A DNA stretch of 22,382 nucleotides from RGIG250 sp045616885 (GCA_045616885.1 JAZLHS010000142.1:1-22382), one strand, 5' to 3'; positions 7,004 to 15,647 are shown, counted from the first letter of the stretch. Numbers and translations are program-made. Notes: generated by a model from the letters alone, not told the origin.

Positions 7004-8092
7004 ATGGACAAGAAGAAAAAAGCATTGACGATGTATGTGCTGGCGGCATTTGGATTTCTCGCCGTCATCATCGGCTTCGTCAAGGTATTTGAGGCTCCGG
7101 TGAAGGAACGGCCGAAGGTCGGTTTCCTCATGCATCCGCTTATAAATTCCAGCAACTGGTCTACAACTCATTACAATGGCATGAAGCTGGCAGCAAACCA
7201 GATGGGCGTAGAACTGCTGGTAAAGGAGAATGTTCCCGACCAGAAGGAAAAGGTCGAGGAGGCTATACAGGAATTTATTGAAACGGGCTGTCAGGTTGTG
7301 ATACTGACCAACAGTACCCATGCGGCATTAGGCCGGAAGCTGATAGCGGAAAATCCGAATATCACATTTTACTGTTCACAGACGAAGCTGAGCTATTCGA
7401 ATCTGTACTTCTATTCCGGCAGATTCTATGAGGCCAGATATCTGGCCGGTATGCTGGCAGCCATGAAATCTCGTACCGGCAGACTGGGCTATGTGGCAGC
7501 AATGCCGGTGGGGGAAGTTATCCGCGGAATCAATGCCTTTGCTCTGGGGGCACAGTCGGTGAGAAAGGATGCGCTTGTCGATGTGTACTGGACCGGTGAT
7601 TGGGTACAGGACGACGAGGAGCGCCGGGGTGTGCAGGTGCTTGTCGGACGTGGGGCCGATGTGCTGACCCTCCATCAGGATCGCTCCACGGTCAATGAGC
7701 TGGCCAGTGAGCTTGGCGTTTATTCCATTGCCTATCACGAGACTCCGCCCTTTTCCTCACCGATGGTTCTGGCGAACATCAGAATACAGTGGGGCGAAAT
7801 ATATCAGGATGTACTGCGCAGAGCCTTCAAGAAGCCGCGGCAACGCGATGTCTGGCGCGGTGTCAGTGAGGGCTCGGTTGCCTGCGAGAGCTTTTCCAAG
7901 AGCGTTTCCAGTCTGGAGGCAGAGCGTATCCGTCAGGCAAGAATGGCGATGCTGCAGGGACGCAAGGTATTTGCCGGAGAATTGGTCGATACCGATGGAC
8001 GCGTTCGCTGCCGGCAGGGTGAATCCCTGTCGGACGACAGCATTCGAGGAGATATGAACTGGTTTGTCAGTGGTGTAGTCACCAATCTGTAA
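7004..8092 (+). CDS. BMP/PnrA-family periplasmic binding protein, membrane-anchored
   Basis: The protein has 362 residues. The ATG at 7004 has AGAGGGA upstream; the open frame to 6953 lacks a site. Residues 8-27 (LTMYVLAAFGFLAVIIGFV) are hydrophobic but no lipobox cysteine follows, so the protein is either anchored by this helix or cut by signal peptidase I. The mature part follows the Bmp (basic membrane protein) family order: KVGFLMHPLIN, HYNGMKLAANQMGVE, VILTNSTHAALG, YLAGMLAAMKSRTGRLGYVA and INAFALGAQSV. Family members bind nucleosides in ABC uptake systems. Here no permease or ATPase follows. The next gene, 57 bases on, is a hybrid histidine kinase. I infer that it is a sensor subunit rather than a transporter subunit. 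The ligand is unknown; a purine nucleoside is the first guess. Confidence 0.85.
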   Translation: MDKKKKALTMYVLAAFGFLAVIIGFVKVFEAPVKERPKVGFLMHPLINSSNWSTTHYNGMKLAANQMGVELLVKENVPDQKEKVEEAIQEFIETGCQVVILTNSTHAALGRKLIAENPNITFYCSQTKLSYSNLYFYSGRFYEARYLAGMLAAMKSRTGRLGYVAAMPVGEVIRGINAFALGAQSVRKDALVDVYWTGDWVQDDEERRGVQVLVGRGADVLTLHQDRSTVNELASELGVYSIAYHETPPFSSPMVLANIRIQWGEIYQDVLRRAFKKPRQRDVWRGVSEGSVACESFSKSVSSLEAERIRQARMAMLQGRKVFAGELVDTDGRVRCRQGESLSDDSIRGDMNWFVSGVVTNL

Positions 8093-8149
8093 AGATTTAT
8101 CTGATTGGATGAAGGTCCGCAGACATTGGTTCGGGGAGTAACAGAGATT

Positions 8150-10930
8150 ATGGAAAATAATTTCGACAGACGCTGGCTGCGGCCGGCGGTGGCCATACTG
8201 ACACTTATTACAGTATTGGCCGGACTCGGATATGTACTCCACAGAAAAATAGATGATTTGCTGTACGGCTACATGGAGCAGCAGGTGACCCGTCAGGTTC
8301 AGATAATCGCCAAAGACCTTGACGGTCATATTGCCAATGGTGAGCTTGCTTCCCTTCGCAGCGTTGCCCGCGCTATTGAGCAGGTCGAGCAGTGGAAGCT
8401 GCCCTCTGCCTCCGGCATCGATGCTGTCCGCTCTGTTGATACAGACCCCAATAAGGGGCGCTATGGTCTCATTGACCACAGCGGCAATGCCCTCTATGGT
8501 GCCCGTATCGATACTGATAAGTTTTCCTCCATTCGTCAGGCCTTTCACGGTGAGTCGGCAGTCAGCGGCAATCATAAGGATGGCTGGGTGCTGGCCGTAC
8601 CGGTAATGATGAATGGAAACATTCGCTATGTGCTTTACCGTCAGATTACGCCCCAGAAGGTAGCGTCTGATTTTGGCGTAAGTGCCTACGAGGGTCGCTC
8701 CGGCTTCTGGGTAGTGGACAACAAGGAAAATATACTCATTGCTCCGGTGGACTGGGATGAGGAGAGAGAAGGCCTCCTGCAGCTGGCAAGATCCCGGCAG
8801 CTTTTCAGAGAAGTAGATGCAAAGCTGCTTCGTCAGCCGGCGGCTGCCGCATGGGCATCTGACGGAGATAAGGGCCTGTTTCTGGTAAAGGCGGACGTTC
8901 CGGCGCTTAACGGAGAGCTGATTGGTCTGATACCCCTTGATGTAATGATGGAGTCCATCGGTGATGCCTCCATGCTGGTCGGTCTTTCCTTTGCCTTTTT
9001 GGCCATCGTCGTTATGGTCGGTATGTTTTACGCCTACACCTATGAGGAGAGGTCTCGTCAGAGCGATGAGCTCCGCGAGGCGATTGCCGACGCTGCCCGA
9101 GCCAATAGTGCCAAGAGCGATTTCCTGGCGAATATGTCCCATGAGATTCGTACCCCTATCAATGCAATCATGGGCATGAACGAAATGATTCTCCGCGAGG
9201 GCAGGGAGCCGGTCGTCCGCGAATATGCTCAGAATATCGAGTCGGCCTCCCGGGCGCTCCTTTCCCTCGTAAATGATATTCTGGACTTCTCCAAGGTCGA
9301 GGCCGGCAAGATGGATATCGTGCCGGGCAACTATCGTCTCGGCCGACTCCTCAGTGAAGTCTCAACCATGATTAATGTGAAGGCAGAGGAAAAGCAGCTC
9401 ACCTTCATCATCAATGTCAGCGAGGATCTGCCGGATCAGCTGGAGGGCGATGCCGTCCGCATCAGACAGGTACTCATCAACCTGCTGAACAATGCCGTAA
9501 AGTACACAAACGAAGGCGGTATTACTCTGACTATCACCGGCGAGAAGCTGGCTGAGGATAGTGATACTACGGTGTTCCGGTTTGCCATTGCCGATACCGG
9601 TATCGGTATCAAGCCGGAAGATATGGGCAAGCTGTTCAAGAACTTCGTCCGTCTCGACCTGAATCTCAACCGGTCTGTCGAAGGTACCGGCCTTGGTCTG
9701 GCACTTACTTATCGTCTGGCTCAGGCCATGGGCGGTGACGTAGAAGTTACCAGTGAATATGGCGTCGGCTCCACCTTTACCTTTGTCCTGCCGCAGAAGG
9801 TAGTCGGCATGGAGAAGATTGGAAACTTCAAGACCATCCACAAGGAATCTCAGAAGCGCCGAGAGGTATACAGCGTCAGCTTCATTGCGCCGGAGGCGAA
9901 TGTACTCGTCGTCGATGACCGTGAGCTGAATCTTCTTGTCGTCTCCGGACTGCTGAAGGAGACGAAGGTGCACGTGGTCACGGCAAACAGCGGTGCTAAG
10001 GCACTGGAGATAATGAAGAAGGAAAGCTTCGATGTAGTCCTGATGGATCACATGATGCCGGGAATGAGCGGTATCGAGACAATGGAAAAGGCGAAGGCTA
10101 TCCCCGGCTACGACAATGTGCCCTTCATCGTTCTTACCGCCAATGCTATCGTAGGCATGAGGGAAATGTATCTCTCCAAGGGCTTCGTCGATTACCTGTC
10201 CAAGCCTGTAGACGGCGTGCTGCTGGAGGATACTCTGAAGAAATATTTGCCGCCTGATAAGGTCAGGGAGGTCAGCGAGGTGCAGCCTGCTCTAAGGCCG
10301 ATGTCTTTGGATTCGGCACTGGCAAAAGCCGCAGCTGAGGCCGGAATTGCCGGATATGGCGACGGAGCCGGTGTGCCGCAGAAAGAAAGTGCCGGCGAAG
10401 CCCCGGCTGCTTCCGGTATGGCCGCACTGGCTGCCGGAGGAAAGCTCCCGGCGGCTGGTCTCAACCCATATCTTCACAGGAGTGCGGTGGCGTCCTCTGC
10501 TGCCGTGAAGAAACAGAACAACGATGAGCAGGAGAACAGCGGTGAAGAGACGATGAGCCTCTTTAACGCCTCCAGCGGCTGCAAGAACTGCGGCAATAAA
10601 AAGGATATGTACAACCGCGTACTGTCCGTTTTCTGCGACGAAGCACCGAATACCAAAGCCGAGATTGCGGAGCTGGCTGAGAAGCAGCAGTGGGATCCCT
10701 TCACGGTGGCTGTTCATGCGCTGAAGTCCTCGTCCCTGCTTGTGGGCGGCGAGAAGCTGTCACGATTGGCCAAGGCTATGGAGATGGCCGGACGCAAAGT
10801 CCAGGGACTGCCGGCAGAAAATCCGCCGGATGAACCGGAGACATTCATCGCCAACAACAGCGATATGCTGATGCAGCTCTACGATGATACTGTGGCGGCG
10901 GCTCGTAAATATCTGGCAGACAATAAATAG
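8150..10930 (+). CDS. Hybrid sensor histidine kinase/response regulator with HPt domain
   Basis: The protein has 926 residues. The ATG at 8150 with GGGGAG upstream was preferred over a TTG at 8105. Transmembrane helices lie at about 9-30 and 272-298 and enclose a ~240-residue extracytoplasmic sensor domain that I do not recognise. HisKA follows, with MSHEIRTPINAI (phospho-acceptor His331). HATPase_c has N box INLLNNAVKYT, G1 ADTGIGI and G2 EGTGLGLAL. The receiver domain has VLVVDDRELN, acceptor Asp633 in LMDHMMPGMSG, and the KP pair. An Ala/Gly-rich linker leads to an HPt domain with His856 in HALKSSSLL. All phosphorelay residues are intact, so phosphate could pass H-D-H to a separate output regulator not seen here. 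A CxxC pair (Cys811, Cys814) precedes the HPt helix. Probably one operon with the BMP protein. Confidence 0.95.
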   Translation: MENNFDRRWLRPAVAILTLITVLAGLGYVLHRKIDDLLYGYMEQQVTRQVQIIAKDLDGHIANGELASLRSVARAIEQVEQWKLPSASGIDAVRSVDTDPNKGRYGLIDHSGNALYGARIDTDKFSSIRQAFHGESAVSGNHKDGWVLAVPVMMNGNIRYVLYRQITPQKVASDFGVSAYEGRSGFWVVDNKENILIAPVDWDEEREGLLQLARSRQLFREVDAKLLRQPAAAAWASDGDKGLFLVKADVPALNGELIGLIPLDVMMESIGDASMLVGLSFAFLAIVVMVGMFYAYTYEERSRQSDELREAIADAARANSAKSDFLANMSHEIRTPINAIMGMNEMILREGREPVVREYAQNIESASRALLSLVNDILDFSKVEAGKMDIVPGNYRLGRLLSEVSTMINVKAEEKQLTFIINVSEDLPDQLEGDAVRIRQVLINLLNNAVKYTNEGGITLTITGEKLAEDSDTTVFRFAIADTGIGIKPEDMGKLFKNFVRLDLNLNRSVEGTGLGLALTYRLAQAMGGDVEVTSEYGVGSTFTFVLPQKVVGMEKIGNFKTIHKESQKRREVYSVSFIAPEANVLVVDDRELNLLVVSGLLKETKVHVVTANSGAKALEIMKKESFDVVLMDHMMPGMSGIETMEKAKAIPGYDNVPFIVLTANAIVGMREMYLSKGFVDYLSKPVDGVLLEDTLKKYLPPDKVREVSEVQPALRPMSLDSALAKAAAEAGIAGYGDGAGVPQKESAGEAPAASGMAALAAGGKLPAAGLNPYLHRSAVASSAAVKKQNNDEQENSGEETMSLFNASSGCKNCGNKKDMYNRVLSVFCDEAPNTKAEIAELAEKQQWDPFTVAVHALKSSSLLVGGEKLSRLAKAMEMAGRKVQGLPAENPPDEPETFIANNSDMLMQLYDDTVAAARKYLADNK

Positions 10931-10938
10931 ATAGAGAA

Positions 10939-10979
10939 AAGGAGCTGAGTACAGGTTAATTTGTATTCGGCTCCTTTGT
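10939..10979 (+). terminator. Long-stem terminator-like hairpin
   Basis: AAGGAGCTGAGTACA (10939-10953) pairs without gaps, including G-U pairs, with the sequence at 10962-10976 around a loop of about eight bases. Only TTTGTGT follows, so the T-run is weak. It ends the kinase operon or slows read-through into the dGTPase gene. Confidence 0.65.
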
Positions 10980-11012
10980 GTATAACTGTGTGTGATTTTG
11001 GAGGGTTTCGGC

Positions 11013-12008
11013 ATGACTATCAGGGAACAGACCGAAGAGCTGGAATATAAGATACTTGCTCCCGGTGCCGCAAAGGCCAGAGAAGCAGTGCGGCGTGAGC
11101 CGATAGTGCCCTGCCAGTACCGGACCGATTATCAGCGGGACAGAGACCGTATCCTTCACGCCAAGTGCTTTCGGCGGCTGAAGCACAAGACTCAGGTATA
11201 TATCATGTCCGGCGACCACTACCGGACTCGAATGACCCACAGCCTTGAGGTGGCACAGATAGCCCGCACCATTGCCCGCGGTCTCAGACTGAATGAGGAC
11301 TTGACGGAGGCCATCGCCATCGGTCATGATGTGGGGCATACTCCCTTCGGTCATTCCGGTGAAGCTGTCATGGCAGAGCTGACCGGGCATTTTGCTCACA
11401 ACGAGCAAAGTCTTCGAGTCGTCCGCTATCTGGAGCGCGAAGGCCGGGGTCTGAACCTGACCGAGGCGGTAGAGGACGGCATCGTCAATCATACCGGGCC
11501 AAACCGGCCGTTTACCCTCGAAGGACGCATCGTCCACATTGCCGACCGGATAGCGTACCTGTGCCATGACTATGACGATAGTATCAGAGCCGGACTGCTG
11601 AAGCACGGCGACCTGCCGGAGGCAGTCAGGAGCGGACTTGGCTCCGGGCATTCGGATATGATAACAGGCTTTGTATCGGATGTTATCACCGCCTCGGCGG
11701 ATTTGGATGACATCAGGCTGTCAGACAGGTATGTGGATATTATGAATCAGTTCCGGCGCTTTATGTTCGAGCATATTTATCACTCCGAGCATCTGGCCAG
11801 AGAGCGTGCTCAGGCCGGATTTATCCTCAGACAGCTCTACAGTCATTTCTTGGAGAAGTTTGAATCGCTGCCGGAAGAATTCCGCCGGTATGAAGAACGC
11901 TGGGGTCGTCAGCAGGCAGTCACCGATTATGTGGCGGGGCTGACGGACGGGTATGCCGTAGAGCTGTTTAACAAGATATTTATTCCGCCGGTGTCTGTAT
12001 ATAGATAA
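11013..12008 (+). CDS. dgt: dGTPase-like HD-domain triphosphohydrolase
   Basis: The protein has 331 residues, typical of the short bacterial dGTPase-like group. The ATG at 11013 has GGAGGG at good spacing; a GTG at 10992 is less likely. The N-terminal RTDYQRDRDRILHAKCFRRLKHKTQV matches the family opening. The HD metal site is complete: His76 in RMTHSLEV, His105-Asp106 in GHDVGHTPFGHSGE, and a late Asp in HIADRIAYLCHDYDD. Family members hydrolyse dGTP or other dNTPs to the nucleoside and triphosphate and so adjust dNTP pools. In many Firmicutes this gene precedes dnaG and rpoD. Here it precedes a glycosyltransferase 35 bases downstream, an unusual neighbour. Confidence 0.93.
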   Translation: MTIREQTEELEYKILAPGAAKAREAVRREPIVPCQYRTDYQRDRDRILHAKCFRRLKHKTQVYIMSGDHYRTRMTHSLEVAQIARTIARGLRLNEDLTEAIAIGHDVGHTPFGHSGEAVMAELTGHFAHNEQSLRVVRYLEREGRGLNLTEAVEDGIVNHTGPNRPFTLEGRIVHIADRIAYLCHDYDDSIRAGLLKHGDLPEAVRSGLGSGHSDMITGFVSDVITASADLDDIRLSDRYVDIMNQFRRFMFEHIYHSEHLARERAQAGFILRQLYSHFLEKFESLPEEFRRYEERWGRQQAVTDYVAGLTDGYAVELFNKIFIPPVSVYR

Positions 12009-12043
12009 ACGGCGCAGCATGAAGCAGGAAAGGTGGTGACCTC

Positions 12044-13873
12044 ATGACAATCGCTGAGAAGCTCCAATGGCTGGCAACGGCAGAAAACTTTTTGAATCTG
12101 GGCAATATTACCGGGGCGAAGAACGCACTTAGAGAGATACTTTCCACAGTACAGTTTCCCCACGACCCGGACACGCTTGCCTTTGCGGCGGAGCTGTCTC
12201 TTTACAGCGGCGATGTCAAGGGCGCCGAAGAATACCTGCGGGAGCTGACTGCGGTCACTGTGAAGCCGGGCGGCGGATTGCCTCATCCCCGGGGAGAGTT
12301 TGTCCGGGCGCTTATAGAGCTGTCTGCCTTTGAGATAAAGATGGCCGTTCGGCGGCTGGAGGCCATCCTTCGGCAGGGCGCGATTTTGAAGCCGCGCAGT
12401 GACTACGATAAATGTACTCGCATCAGGGTGGATAAATATCTGGCCGATGCCTGCTATCTGCTGGGGGATGCAGCGGGAGCAGCCCACAACCTTTTTGATG
12501 CGTCCGCGATTTCGGACAAGCCGGAGACAAAGGCCGAACTCTACAGCAAAGCGCTGTTCCTTACCGCCTATAATCCTCTGTCATCGGCAGAGGAACTGGC
12601 ACTCAGCCGACGCTTTAACGGATTCTTTGAGAATACGCCGGCTATTTCTCTGGCCGGTCGTCCGGTCTGTGAGCCTGACCCGGCGCGGCTGAAGAAGCAG
12701 CGGGCAGAAGAGATGAAGACCATCCGAATCGGCTATATCTCCCGGGATTTTCGCCGTCATGCTATGGGATATTTTCTGGCTCCCCTCCTTCGTCATTTCG
12801 ACCGAAAGAATACCATCGTCTTTGCCTACATGACCGGAGAAGGCGACGATGTGACCCGGCGGCTTCGTCGTCTCGGAGCGGCCTTTACCGATGTGTCCGG
12901 TCTGCCGCCGGAGAAGGCGGCGCAGCGGATAGCGGCCGACCGGCTGGATGTGCTTGTCGACCTCACCGGCCATTCTCAGGAGAACGCTCTGCCGATACTA
13001 GCCTATCGACCGGCACCGGTCATCATATCAGGACTGGGCTTCCTTCATACATCAGGGCTGGAAGCGGTGGACTATCATCTCACCGACCGGATAATGTCTC
13101 CGGCGGCCGGTGACGGCAGGGCAGATACCAGCCGAATGCAGAGTGCTTTCAGCGAGAAGCTGCTGTATGTTGATGATGGGCTCTCGCCGGAAGTGCGGGG
13201 GGATGATTTCTACCCGCTATTTTGCTATTCACCGGTGGAGAAGGAGAAAATGCCTCAGCCGGCTGAGCCATCCGCAAGGAAGGGAAAGCATCTCAACTTC
13301 GGCTGCCTGAACAACTACGCCAAGATATCCGACCGGACGCTTCTCATGTGGCGGTCTATCATGGAGAAGCTGCCGGACTCCCGGTTGATACTTCAGAACA
13401 AGCTGGCCTCACTGCCTGACTTTGCCGGACGGCAGTTTATTACCCGGCGGTTTGGCGCTCTGGGCTTTGATACAGCTCGCATAGAGTGTCGTCCCTATGC
13501 GCCGGACTATTTGAAGACATACGGCGATATAGATATTGCGCTTGACACCCAGCCATACACCGGTGGTGCTACCACCTGTGAGGCTCTCTACATGGGAGTG
13601 CCGGTGGTGACACTGGCGGGAAACAGCCCGGCAGCGAGAGTTGGCGCTTCAATCCTTTATGGGGCAGGCTGTCCGGAGCTCATTGCTTCTTCTGAAAAAG
13701 AGTATATGGCGATAACCATTCGCTTAGCTGAAGACAGGCAGCGGCTTGATGCTTACAGGCGAGATCTGCGCCGTCAGATGGAGCAATCCCCGCTGATGAA
13801 TGAGGCGAGATATGCGGCTGCGATGGAGGCTCTTTGCCGAAAAGTATACAAAGAAAAATTTATAACAGTATAG
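12044..13873 (+). CDS. GT41 (SPINDLY/O-GlcNAc transferase-like) glycosyltransferase
   Basis: The protein has 609 residues. Residues 1-200 look like degenerate TPR helices (FLNLGNITGAKNALREIL, LYSGDVKGAEEYLREL). The catalytic region, about 225-600, follows the GT41 order: IRIGYISRDFRRHAMGYF, DVLVDLTGHSQENALPI, RPAPVIISGLGFLHTSGLEA with DYHLTD, NFGCLNNYAKISDRTLLMW, and DIALDTQPYTGGATTCEALY with MGVPVV. Family members add GlcNAc or other sugars to Ser/Thr of proteins; in flagellated bacteria similar enzymes are linked to flagellin O-glycosylation. The next gene is a YjfB-like motility protein. A role in glycosylating flagellin or another surface protein is therefore a reasonable inference. The start has AAAGGTGG upstream. 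Confidence 0.88.
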   Translation: MTIAEKLQWLATAENFLNLGNITGAKNALREILSTVQFPHDPDTLAFAAELSLYSGDVKGAEEYLRELTAVTVKPGGGLPHPRGEFVRALIELSAFEIKMAVRRLEAILRQGAILKPRSDYDKCTRIRVDKYLADACYLLGDAAGAAHNLFDASAISDKPETKAELYSKALFLTAYNPLSSAEELALSRRFNGFFENTPAISLAGRPVCEPDPARLKKQRAEEMKTIRIGYISRDFRRHAMGYFLAPLLRHFDRKNTIVFAYMTGEGDDVTRRLRRLGAAFTDVSGLPPEKAAQRIAADRLDVLVDLTGHSQENALPILAYRPAPVIISGLGFLHTSGLEAVDYHLTDRIMSPAAGDGRADTSRMQSAFSEKLLYVDDGLSPEVRGDDFYPLFCYSPVEKEKMPQPAEPSARKGKHLNFGCLNNYAKISDRTLLMWRSIMEKLPDSRLILQNKLASLPDFAGRQFITRRFGALGFDTARIECRPYAPDYLKTYGDIDIALDTQPYTGGATTCEALYMGVPVVTLAGNSPAARVGASILYGAGCPELIASSEKEYMAITIRLAEDRQRLDAYRRDLRRQMEQSPLMNEARYAAAMEALCRKVYKEKFITV

Positions 13874-13880
13874 TTTTTTG

Positions 13881-13909
13881 TTGCTATTTCTTTGTGAATA
13901 GATTATAAT
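13881..13909 (+). promoter_or_regulatory. SigA-type promoter for the YjfB-like gene
   Basis: TTGCTA (13881-13886), a 17-base spacer and a perfect TATAAT (13904-13909). It lies 42 bases upstream of the start codon. It separates this gene from the glycosyltransferase. Confidence 0.75.
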
Positions 13910-13951
13910 GACTACGATTTGTATGCGCAGCAAGAGAGAGGTGAAGGTTGA

Positions 13952-14140
13952 ATGGATTTGACGATGAGCATCGCATCCATGAGCGTTGGTCTGAATATGA
14001 TGAATACACAGCAGGAACTCGGCATCTCTGTGTTAAAGATGAGTATGGACACGGCCGGCGAGAGTATGGATGCACTTCTATCGACGGTTTCCGGCAGCCT
14101 TGACCCGAATCTGGGTACGCAGGTGGATATCGCCGTCTAA
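13952..14140 (+). CDS. YjfB-like putative motility protein
   Basis: This is a 62-residue protein starting MDLTMSIASMSVGLNMM. The order 'SIASMSVGLN..QQELGISVLKMSMDTAGE' matches the small YjfB family (putative motility protein), whose members are about 55-65 residues and often SigD-controlled in Bacillus. No signal peptide or membrane helix is evident. The predicted structure is helical with many methionines. GAGAGGTGAAGG precedes the ATG. Its biochemical role is unknown even in the known family members. It lies directly behind the GT41 enzyme, which fits a motility neighbourhood. Confidence 0.82.
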   Translation: MDLTMSIASMSVGLNMMNTQQELGISVLKMSMDTAGESMDALLSTVSGSLDPNLGTQVDIAV

Positions 14141-14237
14141 TACGGAGCGTTCCCTCGGATTTCGTCAGGTTTTACTTTCTCGAAGCCGCGGTAGCCTTAA
14201 AAAGATGGTTCAAGAAAAAAGTAAGGGGATTAGTTAC

Positions 14238-14522
14238 ATGGAATTCCAGGATAAAACTTTAAAATGCAAAGATTGTGGCAACGACTTCATTTTCTCCGCC
14301 GGTGAGCAGGCATTCTACCAGGAGAAGGGCTTCGAGAATGAGCCTGTTCGCTGCCGTGACTGCCGCGACAAGCGTCGTCGCCAGCGTGATGGCGGCGCTC
14401 CGCAGCGTGAGCTCTTCACTGTTGTTTGCGCTGACTGCGGCAAGGAGACTCAGGTCCCCTTCCAGCCGAAGGATGATCGTCCGGTTTACTGCCGTGACTG
14501 CTTCAGCAACCATCGCCGCTGA
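14238..14522 (+). CDS. Double zinc-ribbon protein
   Basis: The protein has 94 residues. The ATG at 14238 has AAGGGGA upstream; a longer open frame from 14070 overlaps the YjfB gene and was rejected. There are four CxxC pairs: Cys10/13, Cys39/42, Cys64/67 and Cys85/88. They form two zinc-ribbon units. The first (KCKDCGNDFIFSAGEQAFY) resembles the zf-trcl zinc-ribbon family. The second (VVCADCGKETQVPF, VYCRDCF) resembles the short CxxC ribbons common in small Firmicutes proteins. An Arg/Lys-rich linker (DKRRRQRDGG) suggests RNA or DNA contact. Function unknown. It probably belongs to the YjfB transcript or has a promoter I cannot see. A terminator follows. Confidence 0.85.
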   Translation: MEFQDKTLKCKDCGNDFIFSAGEQAFYQEKGFENEPVRCRDCRDKRRRQRDGGAPQRELFTVVCADCGKETQVPFQPKDDRPVYCRDCFSNHRR

Positions 14523-14550
14523 GCCATCAATTAAAAATGCCGAGATTGAG

Positions 14551-14581
14551 CTGCTGCACATTTGTGCAGCAGTCTTTTTTT
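14551..14581 (+). terminator. Intrinsic terminator after the zinc-ribbon gene
   Basis: CTGCTGCACA (14551-14560) pairs with TGTGCAGCAG (14563-14572), with a tight loop, followed by TCTTTTTTT. It separates this transcript from the convergent methyltransferase-like gene, which ends at 14612. Confidence 0.92.
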
Positions 14582-14611
14582 GCCATAGTTAGCCGGAGCT
14601 CGGCCGGTCGT

Positions 14612-15502
14612 TTACTCTGATAGATTCAGACGGTACACACAGTCCTCCGGAAGCATCAGATGACTGCACTGCAGACAGCCGTGACCATAGAGGCGTCCTT
14701 CACCTGTCGCTAAGGTCTGTATAAGGGCCTCTCCGTAGCTGATACCTTTGGGCACCTGTACCCGTTCGTACCGGCAGAGCCCGACCTTTTCAAGTCCGAG
14801 GGAAGATGCGCTGCAGAGATGCAGCCCGATTCTGTCAGTCGCACCCATTATATCTTTAGCGGCACTGATCGTTACAGGGCCACAGAAATCGCGGTAGAGC
14901 TTTGGCGAAATCAAAGAGTAGGACACGGCCGGATCCGCATAGGAAATAAAGACGGCCCCGGCATCCTCAATAAGCCTGGCATAGGCAGACAACTCACTGA
15001 TTATGTGTCCGGTCAGCTCAAGGAGGCGCTGCCTTTTGCGGTAGAGACCTTTGTAGATTTCTTTTACCGGAACAAAATGACTGAGAATGGTGAAGGGCCC
15101 TTCCATATTCACAGTCACCGCATGACCATTCCGGGACAGCGTCTCTGTTGCCTGAAGGATTTGTCGGATTATTCCGTCAGCTGTATTCATCTTCGGCAGT
15201 TCTATGAGCTCATCGAGTGAGCTGTATTTGAAATCGGGAATTTCCGGCACACTATTAAGTGGATTAACGACTACGGACGCCCCGAAGGCCTCCGCTTCTG
15301 CTGTGAGAGCAAAGGGGAGCTTATGCATTATATCCCCGTTTCCGGCAGATAGGCGGATGCTCATTCGTGCCATGGAAGCGGCTTCATTGAAGGCCGCAGT
15401 AAAATCGGTACCGATTGCCCGGCAGTCTTCCTCGGAAAAGGGAGTTTCTTCTTCACCGCCGCACTCGAAGAATTGTGCGGTTCTGATTTCTGTCAATGTC
15501 AT
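14612..15502 (-). CDS. Short uroporphyrinogen-decarboxylase-fold (MtaA/CmuA-like) methyltransferase
   Basis: The protein has 296 residues, about 45 shorter than the two related enzymes in the facing operon; the shortening is at the N-terminus. Shared family features are VVVNPLNSVPEIPDF, VNMEGPFTIL, DAGAVFISYADPAVS with PKLYRDFCGPVT, and the zinc-ligand pattern HLC (His228, Cys230) plus a late GHGCLQC (Cys276/Cys279). Family members move methyl groups between a methylated corrinoid protein and a thiol or another acceptor. The GGAGG lies only two bases from the ATG. A TTG six bases further in, giving MTEIRTAQ, has ideal spacing and may be the real start (at 15496). It is divergent from the corrinoid operon across a 227-base region with promoters for both directions. 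Confidence 0.82.
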   Translation of the reverse strand: MTLTEIRTAQFFECGGEEETPFSEEDCRAIGTDFTAAFNEAASMARMSIRLSAGNGDIMHKLPFALTAEAEAFGASVVVNPLNSVPEIPDFKYSSLDELIELPKMNTADGIIRQILQATETLSRNGHAVTVNMEGPFTILSHFVPVKEIYKGLYRKRQRLLELTGHIISELSAYARLIEDAGAVFISYADPAVSYSLISPKLYRDFCGPVTISAAKDIMGATDRIGLHLCSASSLGLEKVGLCRYERVQVPKGISYGEALIQTLATGEGRLYGHGCLQCSHLMLPEDCVYRLNLSE

Positions 15503-15529
15503 TTCCTCCTTTCTTTGAGAAACGGCTAC

Positions 15530-15558
15530 AGTCTAGCAGGTAATCAGATTTTGTTCAA
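15530..15558 (-). promoter_or_regulatory. SigA-type promoter for the divergent methyltransferase-like gene
   Basis: On the minus strand, TTGAAC (15558-15553), a 17-base spacer and TAGACT (15535-15530). The start codon is 28 bases downstream of the -10 box. Confidence 0.65.
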
Positions 15559-15647
15559 TACTTTAGGCTAGTAGAAATAGAGTTGATGACGTTTAAGGCA
15601 AATAGTTGGGGCAGAATTTGGCGAGAAAAAATTTTTTGAAAAAACTA

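Noticed and set aside
7757..9142. 461-residue open frame on the minus strand
   Set aside because: It lies antisense across the 3' end of the binding-protein gene and the 5' half of the kinase gene, both of which have clear family motifs. It has no ribosome binding site and no recognisable domain.
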